A DNA stretch of 64,000 nt from Paucisalibacillus globulus DSM 18846 (GCF_000482485.1 NZ_AXVK01000001.1:124001-188000), one strand, 5' to 3'. Shown: positions 18,078 to 26,720, numbered from the stretch's first letter. The notes: a model not told the origin generated them from the sequence alone. Numbers and translations: made by a program.

Positions 18078-18290
18078 TTAGGTTACCGGTTGATCAATAA
18101 AATCTTTATCGTAAATATAGGTATTAGATTGATTTAAATTTACTCGATTTCCATCTCCAGTATTAAAAGATCCACCACCAGCATAAGTCTTTGCATTACT
18201 TTGTGGATTCATGGTATACACATCTCCAATATTAAAGATACTGGAAGATGATACGTTATTAACTTTTACTGCTCCCACTTTTGCTGGCAT
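18078..18290 (-). CDS. gerPA: Spore germination protein GerPA
   Basis: First gene of the operon, 70 residues, with the family pattern MPAKVGAVKVNNVS, SSSIFNIGDVYTMNP, SNAKTYAGGGSFNTGD and YDKDFIDQPV. It is close to GerPF in sequence; order places it as GerPA. The start ATG follows GAGGGGG by 7 bases. A mother-cell (SigK-like) promoter lies about 20-45 bp upstream, consistent with known late-sporulation expression of gerP. Confidence 0.9.
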   Translation of the reverse strand: MPAKVGAVKVNNVSSSSIFNIGDVYTMNPQSNAKTYAGGGSFNTGDGNRVNLNQSNTYIYDKDFIDQPVT

Positions 18291-18308
18291 AAGAATCCCC
18301 CTCTTTTT

Positions 18309-18334
18309 TAGTTTATGTTTGGTAGTGAAATTGT
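18309..18334 (-). promoter_or_regulatory. Probable SigK promoter of the gerP operon
   Basis: On the minus strand CATAAACTA (18317-18309) fits the SigK -10 pattern CATA-N3-TA, with AC (18334-18333) 15 bases upstream as the short -35. gerP in Bacillus is known to be expressed late in the mother cell. Confidence 0.6.
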
Positions 18335-18439
18335 TGAAAGGGGAGGGGGGATGTTATTTGGTGAGGTGCAGGTATCAACCGAACCGAAAATTTAAATTAT
18401 CTACCGTTATGTCCAGCTGCATACACAATAATCGATTAC

Positions 18440-18516
18440 ATTTTAGAAAAACTCACATTCGTTCGTCCTTTAACGAATGAGGTAGTTTTTCTATACGTGC
18501 GGAAAGTTTTTATACT
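18440..18516. repeat. Palindromic intergenic repeat next to rocD
   Basis: Two hairpins: AAAACT...CATTCGTT / AACGAATG...AGTTTT (about 18447-18490), then GGAAAGT-TTTTAT-ACTTTCC (18501-18520). The reverse complement of 18485-18520 closely matches 36740-36775. It fills most of the gap between the gerP promoter and the rocD terminator; the predicted frame 18211-18480 across this gap is not credible. Confidence 0.65.
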
Positions 18517-18528
18517 TTCCTATCTACC

Positions 18529-18558
18529 AAAAAAGATGCCGCAATCAAATGCGGCATC
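18529..18558 (-). terminator. Terminator of rocD
   Basis: GATGCCGCA / TGCGGCATC stem with a 6-base loop; on the minus strand it is followed by six T. Confidence 0.9.
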
Positions 18559-18561
18559 CCA

Positions 18562-19758
18562 TTAACCTTTTAAAACTTCCTTTATATGACCCAACGCCCA
18601 ATCCAAGTCTTCTTTACTGATGATTAAAGGTGGGGCAAAGCGGATTACGTTTTCATGTGTTTCTTTACAAAGTAATCCTTTTTCTTTCAACGCTTCACAG
18701 TAAGGGCGGGCAGACTCAGTTAGCTCTACACCAATAAATAAACCTTTACCACGAACTTCTTTAATCTTTGGATTATCAATACTTCTAAGTTCTTCCATCA
18801 TATAGTTACCTAATTCAAGAGAACGTCCAGCTAGCTTTTCATCCTCTAGTACCTCTAGGGAAGCGATGGAAACAGCACAAGCTAATGGATTACCACCAAA
18901 AGTAGAACCATGTGAACCTGGGTTAAATACGCCTAGAATGTCTTTATTAGCTACGACACAGGAGATTGGCATTACACCACCACCAAGCGCTTTTCCTAGG
19001 ATTAACATATCGGGCTCGACACTTTCCCAGTCATTGGCAAACATTTTACCAGTTCGAGCAAGACCAGCTTGGATTTCGTCGGCAATGTATAGTACATTAT
19101 TTTCTTTACATAATTCGTATGCCTCTTTTAAGAAACCTTCTGGAGGAATAACAATTCCAGCTTCTCCTTGGATTGGCTCAAAAAGGAATCCAGCAGTATT
19201 TTCAGTTATTGCAGCTTTTAGTGCTTCGATGTCACCGTAAGGGATTAGCTTAATTCCTGGAAGCATTGGGCCGAATCCACGCTTGTACTCTGCTTCAGAA
19301 GATAAAGAAACCGCAAGCATAGTACGGCCATGGAAGTTACCTTCACATGCGATAATTTCAGCCTTGTTTTCGGGAACACCTTTTACTTCATATGCCCAAC
19401 GACGAGCTGTTTTTACTGCAGTTTCAACAGCTTCTGCACCAGTGTTCATCGGAAGAGCCATATCTTTATTTGTTAGTTTACATATTTTTTCATACCATGG
19501 ACCTAATTGGTCATTGTGAAATGCACGGGAGGTAAGTGTCACACGCCCCGCTTGTTCAACTAGAGCATCAATAATTTTTGGATGACGATGTCCTTGGTTT
19601 ACAGCGGAATATGCACTTAACATGTCCATATAACGATTACCTTCAGGATCTTCTACCCAAACCCCTTCAGCTTTTGCTACAACAACTGGCAGTGGATGAT
19701 AGTTTTTTGCACCAAAATTTTCAGTTTGATTTATAATTTTTTCACTCAAATTTGTCAT
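18562..19758 (-). CDS. rocD: Ornithine aminotransferase
   Basis: PLP enzyme that moves the delta-amino group of ornithine to 2-oxoglutarate, giving glutamate semialdehyde, in arginine breakdown and proline synthesis. 398 residues, normal for class III aminotransferases. Visible motifs: [12 protein letters not shown], the FHGRT segment, [12 protein letters not shown] with the PLP-contacting Asp, [10 protein letters not shown] with the Schiff-base Lys, and [11 protein letters not shown]. Start ATG with an AGGGGG site upstream. Transcribed alone with its own terminator. No -24/-12 (SigL) promoter was seen upstream, unlike the B. subtilis roc operons, so regulation may differ. Confidence 0.95.
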   Translation of the reverse strand: MTNLSEKIINQTENFGAKNYHPLPVVVAKAEGVWVEDPEGNRYMDMLSAYSAVNQGHRHPKIIDALVEQAGRVTLTSRAFHNDQLGPWYEKICKLTNKDMALPMNTGAEAVETAVKTARRWAYEVKGVPENKAEIIACEGNFHGRTMLAVSLSSEAEYKRGFGPMLPGIKLIPYGDIEALKAAITENTAGFLFEPIQGEAGIVIPPEGFLKEAYELCKENNVLYIADEIQAGLARTGKMFANDWESVEPDMLILGKALGGGVMPISCVVANKDILGVFNPGSHGSTFGGNPLACAVSIASLEVLEDEKLAGRSLELGNYMMEELRSIDNPKIKEVRGKGLFIGVELTESARPYCEALKEKGLLCKETHENVIRFAPPLIISKEDLDWALGHIKEVLKG

Positions 19759-19971
19759 AAAATTCGCCCCCTATATAGCAAATGTAACATAACTTTCTAA
19801 AAAGTGAAATAGAAACTACTATGTTCAAAAGCAAATGAATATCACTATGAAAAGACACTAAACGGAATAAAATAGTCTATTATTGTCAAAAATTTATCAT
19901 ATGTATAAGTTTACATTCATGGTATGATAGGATAGAAATATTATAGACTTATTTAATTTAGGAGGAAAAGA

Positions 19972-20340
19972 ATGAATACACATTTACATGTTACGGCATG
20001 GGTACTTGCATTCATACTGTTTATCGCTGCGATAGTATTACATAAGCAAGGAAATGAAAAAGCCGCTAAAATTGTTCAAATGATACTTCGTTTGGATTAT
20101 CTACTGATTTTATACTCTGGTGGGGACCTAATCATGAATTACCTAGGCGGAAGTAGTACCATGACTGCGGAGGCGATTGTTAAAGGTATAGCCGGTGTTG
20201 GAGTAATTGCTGGAATGGAAATGACTCTAGGTAAAATTAAAGATGGTGATTCAGCTAAAGTTGGTTGGATCGTATTATTAGTCTCATTTATAATAACAAT
20301 TGTTTTAGGATTTTTCCGTTTAGAAGGCGGATTGATGTAA
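19972..20340 (+). CDS. yisL: YisL-family (DUF1516) membrane protein
   Basis: A 122-residue protein with four predicted membrane helices and the family opening THLHVTAWVLAFILF, then AAKIVQMILRLDYLLILYSG and IAGMEMTLGK. Function unknown; the family is confined to Bacillales. The start ATG has TTAGGAGGAAAAG upstream. An extended -10 (TGGTATGAT, about 19919-19927) is a candidate promoter. A strong terminator follows, so it is monocistronic. Confidence 0.9.
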   Translation: MNTHLHVTAWVLAFILFIAAIVLHKQGNEKAAKIVQMILRLDYLLILYSGGDLIMNYLGGSSTMTAEAIVKGIAGVGVIAGMEMTLGKIKDGDSAKVGWIVLLVSFIITIVLGFFRLEGGLM

Positions 20341-20350
20341 GATAGGAGAG

Positions 20351-20388
20351 GGTGCTTAGAGGCGATTATGACTCTAAGCATCTTTTTT
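20351..20388 (+). terminator. Terminator of yisL
   Basis: GGTGCTTAGAG / CTCTAAGCATC stem with a 9-10 base loop, followed by TTTTTT. Confidence 0.9.
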
Positions 20389-20483
20389 GTGGCATTTTTT
20401 CTACAATTTACTAGTTAAGGTTGATTATTAATTCCTAAAGGTAATAATAGGTAGTGAAGATAAAAAAGCTGGAGGACATAATA

Positions 20484-21980
20484 ATGAAAAGAATTACAAG
20501 TTTACTTTTGGCGATACTGTTATTTATAAGTACATATCCAGCAGTTAGCTTTGCAAAGGAAAATCCTATACAAGAAGAAATTATTTATAACATTTTAGTT
20601 GATCGCTTTAATAATGGGGAGCAAGCATTTAGTGAGCAAGTACGGCTAGATGACCCGTATGCCTATCATGGTGGTGATTTGAAGGGAATCACTTTGAAAC
20701 TTGATGACCTTAAGGAGTTAGGATTTACCACGATTTCACTTTCACCAATAATGGAAAATGCGACCGATGGTTACCATGGTTACTGGATTGAAGATTTTTA
20801 TTCTGTTGAAGAACAGTTTGGTGACATGAAGGCATTACAAGCATTAGTTCAGGAAGCACATGAAAGAGATATGAAAGTTATTCTAGAACTTGTAACCAAC
20901 TATGTGTCTGATAGCCATCCTATTGTGTCTGAACCGGACAAACAAGATTGGATTATACAAGATTCTAAAAGTAGTGGGATTAATGAACCTTGGCTGGAGA
21001 ATGTTTTGGTGTTAAACCAAGAAAATCCGGAAGTACAGGAAATGTTAATTGACATGGCAAAGTATTGGTTAACTGAAGGAAATGTAGATGGGTTTGTTTT
21101 ACATGCTGCAGACCAGTCTGCCGTTAACTTTGTTCAATCGTTAACTAGTGAATTGAAGGCAGAGAAACCAGATTTATATCTAATAGCTGATATTCTTTCT
21201 GGGGAAGTACCAAAGGATTTACTGGATATACCTTCTATTGATATAGTAGAAAATCCAGTTCTTTCACAATCTATTGCTGATGTGCTTTCAAAAGCAGACA
21301 CTCCAGTTGAGAATATTTATAAGAAATGGGAAGAGCTTGGTAGACATAGTGGGCTTATCTATGTGGATAATAAATCAATGGACCGCTTCACTCAAGTAGC
21401 TGTAGAAAATCGCCGAGATGATGTGAACACGTGGAATATTGCACTAGTTTATCTTCTAACAACGCCTGGTGTTCCTTCTATTTTCCAAGGCTCAGATATC
21501 CCAATGTATGGTAAAGGATATGAGCAGGTTCAACAGTTAGTTAACTTTAATAGTGGTGATCAGGAACTGGAAGAAGTATTCTCAAAGGTACTCGCATTAC
21601 GGACAAAGTTTCCAGTTCTGCAATATGGTGATTTTGAATTAGTTGGTTCAGATCAGGGAATGAGTTTGTTTAAGCGTTCCTATCAAGATGATACGATGTA
21701 TATTGCGATTAATAATGATAGTGAGTCAAGAAGGGTTAATATTACGGATTTAGAACCTGAGTTGCAATTAAGAGGACTCCTTGGTGATGATCTAGTTCGT
21801 GAAACAGAGAATGGAGAATACAAGGTTGCTCTTGCTAGAGAATCTGCTGATGTTTATATTATTGAAGAAAACTCTGGATTGAATTGGATGTTTATTACTC
21901 CAATTGTTGTTGTACTTGTACTATTTATAAGTGCAGTAGTTTATTTAAGCAGAAAACAAAAAAAGCGTGAAGTAAAATAA
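20484..21980 (+). CDS. Membrane-anchored GH13 (alpha-amylase-fold) protein, probably catalytically inactive
   Basis: 498 residues: signal peptide (1-24, ending SFA), a GH13 TIM-barrel region (about 33-400), a C-terminal beta domain, and one membrane helix (about 467-486) followed by a KKREVK tail. The fold is clear from IYNILVDRFNNG, YHGGDLKGITLKLDDLKELG and DGYHGYWIEDFY. However, all four catalytic regions are altered: region I ELVTNY (usual D..NH), region II GFVLHAAD (usual GFRxD, so nucleophile Asp is His and Arg is Val), region III LIADIL (usual Glu is Asp), region IV YVDNKS (usual NHD). Inference: an extracellular, wall-facing pseudoenzyme, perhaps carbohydrate-binding. The ATG at 20484 is chosen for its GGAGG site and signal peptide; a GTG at 20454 is upstream. 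Single gene with terminator. Confidence 0.8.
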   Translation: MKRITSLLLAILLFISTYPAVSFAKENPIQEEIIYNILVDRFNNGEQAFSEQVRLDDPYAYHGGDLKGITLKLDDLKELGFTTISLSPIMENATDGYHGYWIEDFYSVEEQFGDMKALQALVQEAHERDMKVILELVTNYVSDSHPIVSEPDKQDWIIQDSKSSGINEPWLENVLVLNQENPEVQEMLIDMAKYWLTEGNVDGFVLHAADQSAVNFVQSLTSELKAEKPDLYLIADILSGEVPKDLLDIPSIDIVENPVLSQSIADVLSKADTPVENIYKKWEELGRHSGLIYVDNKSMDRFTQVAVENRRDDVNTWNIALVYLLTTPGVPSIFQGSDIPMYGKGYEQVQQLVNFNSGDQELEEVFSKVLALRTKFPVLQYGDFELVGSDQGMSLFKRSYQDDTMYIAINNDSESRRVNITDLEPELQLRGLLGDDLVRETENGEYKVALARESADVYIIEENSGLNWMFITPIVVVLVLFISAVVYLSRKQKKREVK

Positions 21981-21987
21981 GAAAACT

Positions 21988-22024
21988 AAAGTAGTACTAG
22001 GGTGAATCTAGTGCTACTTTTTTT
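21988..22024 (+). terminator. Terminator of the GH13-like gene
   Basis: AAAGTAGTACTAG / CTAGTGCTACTTT stem with a 7-base loop followed by TTTTT. Confidence 0.9.
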
Positions 22025-22112
22025 GTTGTAACAATTTAGAATATTAGTTACAATATAATGGAAATTTAACTACAGGTTATGGTGCAGTATATACACAAAA
22101 GGAGTAATGTAT

Positions 22113-23654
22113 ATGAATCAAAGTATTAGAGTCAGAATTATATTATTTCTATTACTATGTAGTTTGGTTGTTTTATTTACCTATATAGCTAGTATTTTTA
22201 CATTATTGCTTGGTGTACAAGCGTTTTATATCCCACTAATTATCGTGATAGCACTTGGATTTCTATTTTATGTCTTTAATGGCTTCTTTCCATTATTAAA
22301 AGGGAAAATGCTTCGACGGACAGTATTTGGTTTTATTATTGTTGTCATACTTGCTGTGGTTGTTTATGAGACGATTAGTGCCTATGATAGAGGAATTCCA
22401 ACTGTAAGTAGTGGAGAAGTGGATTTATATGAGTACCAACCTTTTGCTAAAGAGTCAAAAGCAGTAGAGTTAGACGAACCAATTCGTTTCAAAATGGAGG
22501 GAGAAATCCCAATAATTGATGGAGCTACAGCGTTGTACCCAATCTATGCTGCACTTGCTCAAGCTACATATCCCGAAAAAGATTATGATGTTTATGATAG
22601 TGAAGTTATGTCCAATCGAACACCTGATGCTTATGACAATTTGATTAATGGGAAAGTGGATATGATTTTTGCCTTGGCCCCTTCCGATGAACAAATAAAT
22701 CATGCAAAGAACAAAGGCTTAGAATTTAATCTCACTCCAATCGGAAAAGAGGCATTTGTGTTTTTTGTCAATTCCAAAAATGAGGTCAGTGATTTGACCT
22801 TAAAACAAATTAAGAATATTTACTCTGGTGAAATTACTAATTGGAAAGATGTTGGTGGTGCTAATGATTCTATTCGAGCTTTCCAAAGGCCAGCTGATAG
22901 TGGAAGTCAGACGACACTTGAAAAGTTAATGGGGGATACACCAATTATGGAAGCCCCATCGGTTGATATTGTCAGCCTGATGGGAGGTATTATTGAAGAA
23001 ACGGCGGATTATAAAAATTATAAAAACGCTATTGGATATACATTTCGTTTTTATTCTAATAAGATGGTACAAAATAACGCTATCCGTCATTTAGCTATCG
23101 ATGGAGTACTTCCAACGGTGGAGACTATTAGAAGTGGTGATTATCCAATTACTTCAGAGTTTTATGTTGTTACAGCAGGAAGTGAGAATCCTAATATTGA
23201 ACCTTTCATAGAGTGGATTCTTTCGGAACAAGGGCAGTCTATTATTGAAAAGACTGGATATGTACCATACACTAATCCGTTAGAAGAATTATCAGTGGAA
23301 GAGAAATATCCAATAATAAAAGATAACGTTTATAGGGTTTTTCTGAAGGAAAGTTTTGAATTAAAGTCAAAGAATAGTAGTGCTAATGTCTTAAAACGTG
23401 AGTATATGGTTATTGATGGAAAAAAAGATAACTATTATCCGTATATTGAAACAACAGCGGTAGATGATAGCATTGAGGATATCGATGAAGCGAGAAAATA
23501 TTTGCTTGAGACGGACGAACTAGCACTTAGACTCCCTTCAAATACAATTGTGAATTCGCAGGTTATGGAACAGTGGTTATCGGAAGGCTATGAACCTATA
23601 AATGAATATTGGGATGAATCACCGGTAGGGTTACTAACCGAGGATATCGATTAA
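22113..23654 (+). CDS. Membrane-anchored substrate-binding (PstS-like) protein
   Basis: 513 residues. The N-terminus has three hydrophobic helices (about 6-30, 36-58, 69-90), followed by an extracellular periplasmic-binding-type domain (about 115-375): IIDGATALYPIYAALAQ, DMIFALAPSDEQ, IKNIYSGEITNWKDVGG and RPADSGSQTTLEKLMG are the phosphate-binding-protein (PBP-like 2) signature. A C-terminal extension of about 130 residues has no recognised domain. No permease genes lie next to it, so a sensing rather than transport role is possible. The ATG at 22113 is 8 bases after AAAGGAG; the ATG at 22107 is too close to that site. Confidence 0.8.
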   Translation: MNQSIRVRIILFLLLCSLVVLFTYIASIFTLLLGVQAFYIPLIIVIALGFLFYVFNGFFPLLKGKMLRRTVFGFIIVVILAVVVYETISAYDRGIPTVSSGEVDLYEYQPFAKESKAVELDEPIRFKMEGEIPIIDGATALYPIYAALAQATYPEKDYDVYDSEVMSNRTPDAYDNLINGKVDMIFALAPSDEQINHAKNKGLEFNLTPIGKEAFVFFVNSKNEVSDLTLKQIKNIYSGEITNWKDVGGANDSIRAFQRPADSGSQTTLEKLMGDTPIMEAPSVDIVSLMGGIIEETADYKNYKNAIGYTFRFYSNKMVQNNAIRHLAIDGVLPTVETIRSGDYPITSEFYVVTAGSENPNIEPFIEWILSEQGQSIIEKTGYVPYTNPLEELSVEEKYPIIKDNVYRVFLKESFELKSKNSSANVLKREYMVIDGKKDNYYPYIETTAVDDSIEDIDEARKYLLETDELALRLPSNTIVNSQVMEQWLSEGYEPINEYWDESPVGLLTEDID

Positions 23655-23703
23655 GATTGTACTAAATAAGGTTAGCGAAAAGTAAGAGAAGGAGCGGATA
23701 TTC

Positions 23704-24132
23704 ATGTATGAACTAAAAACAAAAGAAAATGATAGTAGTGTCATAGAATTTATTGAAGCAATTGAAAGTCCAAAGAAAAAAGAAGATGCCTATAAATTAC
23801 TAGATATTTTCATTGAAACAACTGGCTACCCAGCTAAAATGTGGGGACCAAGTATCATTGGGTTTGGGTCCTATCATTATAAATATGCCTCTGGTCATGA
23901 AGGCGACGCGCCACTTGTGGGATTCTCCCCTCGTAAGGCAAAAATTAGTCTGTATTTTGCGACGGGTGATCCTAAAAGAGAGGCTTTGCTAATGGATTTT
24001 GGGAAACATACGACAGGAAAATCTTGTGTTTATATTAATAAAGTTGCTGATATTGACGTTGAAGTGATGAAGGCGATGATTAAACAATCGATGAATTTTT
24101 TACGTGAAACCTATCCAGATGGCACTAACTAA
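23704..24132 (+). CDS. DUF1801-domain protein
   Basis: A 142-residue soluble protein with the DUF1801 (YdhG-like) pattern: residues about 20-110 include KKEDAYKLLDIFIETTGYP, MWGPSIIGFGSYHYKY, GFSPRKAKISLYF and HTTGKSCVYINKV. Family members have been called iron-chaperone-like, but their biochemical role is not established. Start ATG with AGAAGGAGCGG upstream. A perfect terminator follows, so it is a single-gene unit or the end of the unit starting at 22113. Confidence 0.8.
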   Translation: MYELKTKENDSSVIEFIEAIESPKKKEDAYKLLDIFIETTGYPAKMWGPSIIGFGSYHYKYASGHEGDAPLVGFSPRKAKISLYFATGDPKREALLMDFGKHTTGKSCVYINKVADIDVEVMKAMIKQSMNFLRETYPDGTN

Positions 24133-24139
24133 TGAACGA

Positions 24140-24177
24140 ACATGACTATCATTACTCCTTGATAGTCATGTTTTTTA
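24140..24177 (+). terminator. Terminator after the DUF1801 gene
   Basis: A 12-bp perfect stem ACATGACTATCA / TGATAGTCATGT, 8-base loop, then TTTTT. It lies inside the 5' extension of the following open frame, which shows that extension is not translated. Confidence 0.92.
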
Positions 24178-24218
24178 GGAAGAGGTCACAAGCTAATAAT
24201 GTAGGGGATGATTCAATA

Positions 24219-24713
24219 GTGAAACTAAAGCGTATGATAGTATTTCTAGCACTTATTCTACTAATTGGCTGTGTGCCTGAGAAAGAAATAGAAGAAAAAC
24301 TACTTTCCACAGGGATTCAATACTTAGGGAATCAAGAGAAAATGCTAACTAAGTTGGATAGTCTGCAGATAGAGTATAAAAATCCTACTACCGTTGATAT
24401 AGAATTAGAAGAGTATAAGCTTGTCATTGCAGAACCTAATTATATAGAGGAGATTAGTGGGGATACATTGCAGCAGGCATTAAACAAAGGACTCTACGTG
24501 TTTTTCATCAATATAGAGGATAGTCGGCTAATTCAAGAGAAATATTTTAATACGATTGTTGAGGAAGAAAATACAGATAAAATATGGGTAGAGCATCTTT
24601 ATTTAAAGGAAGGGAAGCTTCGTTCTGTTGTGTTTTCAACGGGACCAGATTTCGAGGAAGAACTTTTTAAGTGGTTACAGTATTTTGATCAATATAAAGA
24701 AGAAAGTAATTAA
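24219..24713 (+). CDS. Small putative lipoprotein
   Basis: 164 residues from a GTG at 24219, giving a charged start, a hydrophobic core (MIVFLALILLIGC) and a lipobox LIGC, so it is likely lipid-anchored outside the membrane after cleavage before Cys. The remainder is acidic and alpha/beta-like with no family recognised. The GGGGA site lies about 11 bases upstream. The open frame runs back to 24132, but that stretch contains the upstream terminator. Function unknown. Confidence 0.65.
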   Translation: MKLKRMIVFLALILLIGCVPEKEIEEKLLSTGIQYLGNQEKMLTKLDSLQIEYKNPTTVDIELEEYKLVIAEPNYIEEISGDTLQQALNKGLYVFFINIEDSRLIQEKYFNTIVEEENTDKIWVEHLYLKEGKLRSVVFSTGPDFEEELFKWLQYFDQYKEESN

Positions 24714-24732
24714 TATAGAAGGAGAAATATGG

Positions 24733-25115
24733 ATGATAACCAGTCTTAAAGTTATTTGTCAGGAAGATTGTGATAATGCTCCAGAAAGAGATTTTAAAAG
24801 ATTTAACTATTGCTTTTGTCACTCAGGATTTGTCCTTTTGTAGAGAGGTGGCTCTCTGAAAGTATCATTTGGAATATTCCTGGACAAAAACAAGTCGTAT
24901 ACAAAGAAAACGTACTAGAAAATACTTCAGATTTTTGGAATGAAAATCCTTTAGAGTTACATATTGTCCATATGATCTCCCATGGGAAAACAGCTTCAAT
25001 AAATGGTCAGGTTAAAATTAGCTCCGGGAAAGTACTAGCATTTTGCGATGTTTATGAGTTTGTTAGTGCTGGTAGAAGTTCGAAAATAAAAGAAATGACG
25101 TCATACCGCATATAA
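24733..25115 (+). pseudogene. NTF2-like (SnoaL-type) protein gene with two frameshifts
   Basis: Three consecutive frames together encode a protein of about 127 residues of the NTF2-like family: MITSLKVICQEDCDNAPE (frame 1, from ATG 24733 with a GGAGA site), then EILKDLTIAFVTQDLSFCRE (frame 2), then RWLSESIIWNIPG to the end SYRI at 25115 (frame 3). Each break falls in a short GA run (GAAAGAGATT near 24785; GTAGAGAGG near 24840) and each is repaired by restoring one AG dinucleotide. The rest reads without stops. As drawn no full-length product can be made. Either a recent pseudogene or two sequencing errors. Confidence 0.75.
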
Positions 25116-25162
25116 AGTTATATAGAATGGAACTAGTTAATAAAACTTTGGAGTGATGAAAG

Positions 25163-25618
25163 TTGATTAGGATGAAGAATAATGGACGGAGATTTTTGGA
25201 CTTTATTCCGTTGTTATCGGAAGAGGAGATTGATTTTGACCATTTAGCAGGGTCTTTTGCAGTTATTCAATGCAAAGGGAAGTATTTGCTCTGTTACAAT
25301 GTGTGGCGTGAGCAGTGGGAGATACCAGCTGGAAGTCGCGAGGGAAATGAAACACCCATGGAATGTGCCAAACGTGAGCTTTACGAAGAAACTGGGCAGA
25401 GGGTAAACAAAATGGAGTTAAAAGGAATATTAAAATCCCAAAACCTCCAAGATGGCTCAATTATTAATAATCCTGTTTATTATTCTGTTGTTTCTGAGCT
25501 CCAACCTTTTCTGGAAAATAAGGAAACATCAGCGATATTACTATGGGACTTGCAGGAGAAAATAGGTCCCTTGGATGAAGTGGATATTAAAATTTTTGAT
25601 TATATAAGGGGATGGTGA
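25163..25618 (+). CDS. NUDIX hydrolase
   Basis: 151 residues with a complete NUDIX box (G-x5-E-x7-REL-x-EE-x-G, residues about 57-79: GSREGNE...CAKRELYEETGQ). Such enzymes hydrolyse nucleoside diphosphates linked to another group; the substrate cannot be told from sequence. TTG start at 25163, 7 bases after GGAGTGA; an ATG three codons downstream is possible. It stops two bases before the next gene begins, so the two are co-transcribed. Confidence 0.85.
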   Translation: MIRMKNNGRRFLDFIPLLSEEEIDFDHLAGSFAVIQCKGKYLLCYNVWREQWEIPAGSREGNETPMECAKRELYEETGQRVNKMELKGILKSQNLQDGSIINNPVYYSVVSELQPFLENKETSAILLWDLQEKIGPLDEVDIKIFDYIRGW

Positions 25619-25620
25619 AT

Positions 25621-26088
25621 ATGAAAGTTATTGAACATCAGAAAATTATTAAGGGGAAGGAATTAAAGTTAGTTGGATTTCGTGTGTTATGCCAAGGGGA
25701 ACAATATATGGTGGAGATTCCGAAAGCGGTTATTGAATTAGAGAGACGTGTAAGTGAAATTCGTCATGCTATTCCATCTGTTCAAATTGGTGCCTTTGTA
25801 GTAGAAACCGAAAAGGAAGAGAAAGATGGTTATTGGATTTGTGTTGAGGTGGAACAATATGAGGATATCCCCGATGGCATGGTAACGTTGACAATTCCGT
25901 CACAAAGATACGCTACTTGGCATCATAATGGACCCAATATCGAGATTATGGGTGCGTATAACAAGTTACATAATTGGATGCTCACAAATAAATATAGACG
26001 GTTAACTGACCGTTGGCACTTAGAAGTTTATTATGATTGGCGTAATCCTAGTGATATTGATGTCGTACTATTAGATACAATCGAATAA
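25621..26088 (+). CDS. GyrI-like / effector-binding domain protein
   Basis: 155 residues forming a stand-alone effector-binding domain of the GyrI/AraC-C-terminal type (SOUL-like fold): LVGFRVLC, the IGAFVVET strand, VEVEQYEDIPDGMVTLTIPSQRYATW and the C-terminal WHLEVYYDW are family-like. Such single-domain proteins bind small hydrophobic or cationic molecules. No DNA-binding part is present. The ATG at 25621 is 9 bases after AAGGGG; the ATG at 25612 overlaps that site. It lies between two NUDIX genes in one apparent operon. Confidence 0.75.
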   Translation: MKVIEHQKIIKGKELKLVGFRVLCQGEQYMVEIPKAVIELERRVSEIRHAIPSVQIGAFVVETEKEEKDGYWICVEVEQYEDIPDGMVTLTIPSQRYATWHHNGPNIEIMGAYNKLHNWMLTNKYRRLTDRWHLEVYYDWRNPSDIDVVLLDTIE

Positions 26089-26103
26089 TCTGGGGGAATT
26101 AAA

Positions 26104-26502
26104 ATGAAAGAATGGCATGGTGCAGCGGGAATTTGTATAAATGGAAATAATGAGGTTTTAATGGTAAAAGCGAATAATTCTAATGCTTGGGCTATTCCCT
26201 CCGGTGGTATAGAAAAAGGGGAAAGTCCTGAGGAATGTTGTATGCGGGAGTTGAAAGAAGAGACGGGATATACTGTTCGTATTATGAAGCAGCTTTTTGT
26301 TAAAGATACAATGGTTAAGGGTTATCATGTAAATACATATTACTTTCTAGTAGAAAAGTATGGGGAAAGTAGTGGAATCGGTGATCCAGATGGATTGATT
26401 GAGGAATATCGCTGGTTATCGTTAGGGGAGATAGGAAAAGTTGAACATGCTTATCTAGAAGACAAAGAGGTATTAAAGAAATTATTAACATCTTTACTAT
26501 AA
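26104..26502 (+). CDS. NUDIX hydrolase (MutT-like)
   Basis: 132 residues with a full NUDIX box (GGIEKGESPEECCMRELKEETG, read as G-x5-E-x7-REL-x-EE-x-G around residues 33-55) and the leading strand WHGAAGICINGNNEVLMVKAN. Substrate unknown. Start ATG after TGGGGGAAT. It is the third gene of a three-gene unit with the other NUDIX enzyme and the GyrI-like protein. About 220 bp without genes follow, holding a hairpin at 26625-26648. Confidence 0.85.
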   Translation: MKEWHGAAGICINGNNEVLMVKANNSNAWAIPSGGIEKGESPEECCMRELKEETGYTVRIMKQLFVKDTMVKGYHVNTYYFLVEKYGESSGIGDPDGLIEEYRWLSLGEIGKVEHAYLEDKEVLKKLLTSLL

Positions 26503-26616
26503 CAGTAATTATTATTCTCAGTGAGATTTGATTGCAATTTGAAATGTTAAGCATTTATTTGTTGGAATTGGATTTTAATAAATTTCATCTGCATATAAGT
26601 TGGGTGTATTTTTGTT

Positions 26617-26648
26617 TAAAATTAAAAAGCCCTATTTTTAGGACTTTT
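26617..26648 (-). terminator. Terminator-like hairpin downstream of the SDR gene
   Basis: AAAAGCCCTA / TAGGACTTTT with one G-T pair and a 4-base loop, T-rich on the minus strand. Nearly the same hairpin recurs at 27704-27724. Confidence 0.6.
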
Positions 26649-26720
26649 AGTAAAAAAAGTGAATAGTTAGCTTTGTGGTGATAAGCCCCAAAGGTTGCTT
26701 TTTACTTTATTGGTTTATAT

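Noticed and set aside
18211-18480. 89-residue plus-strand frame
   Set aside because: It is antisense to gerPA and runs through palindromic repeat DNA; no start signal.
18562-19970. SigL (-24/-12) promoter for rocD
   Set aside because: No TGGCAC-N5-TTGCA-like sequence was found on the minus strand upstream of rocD.
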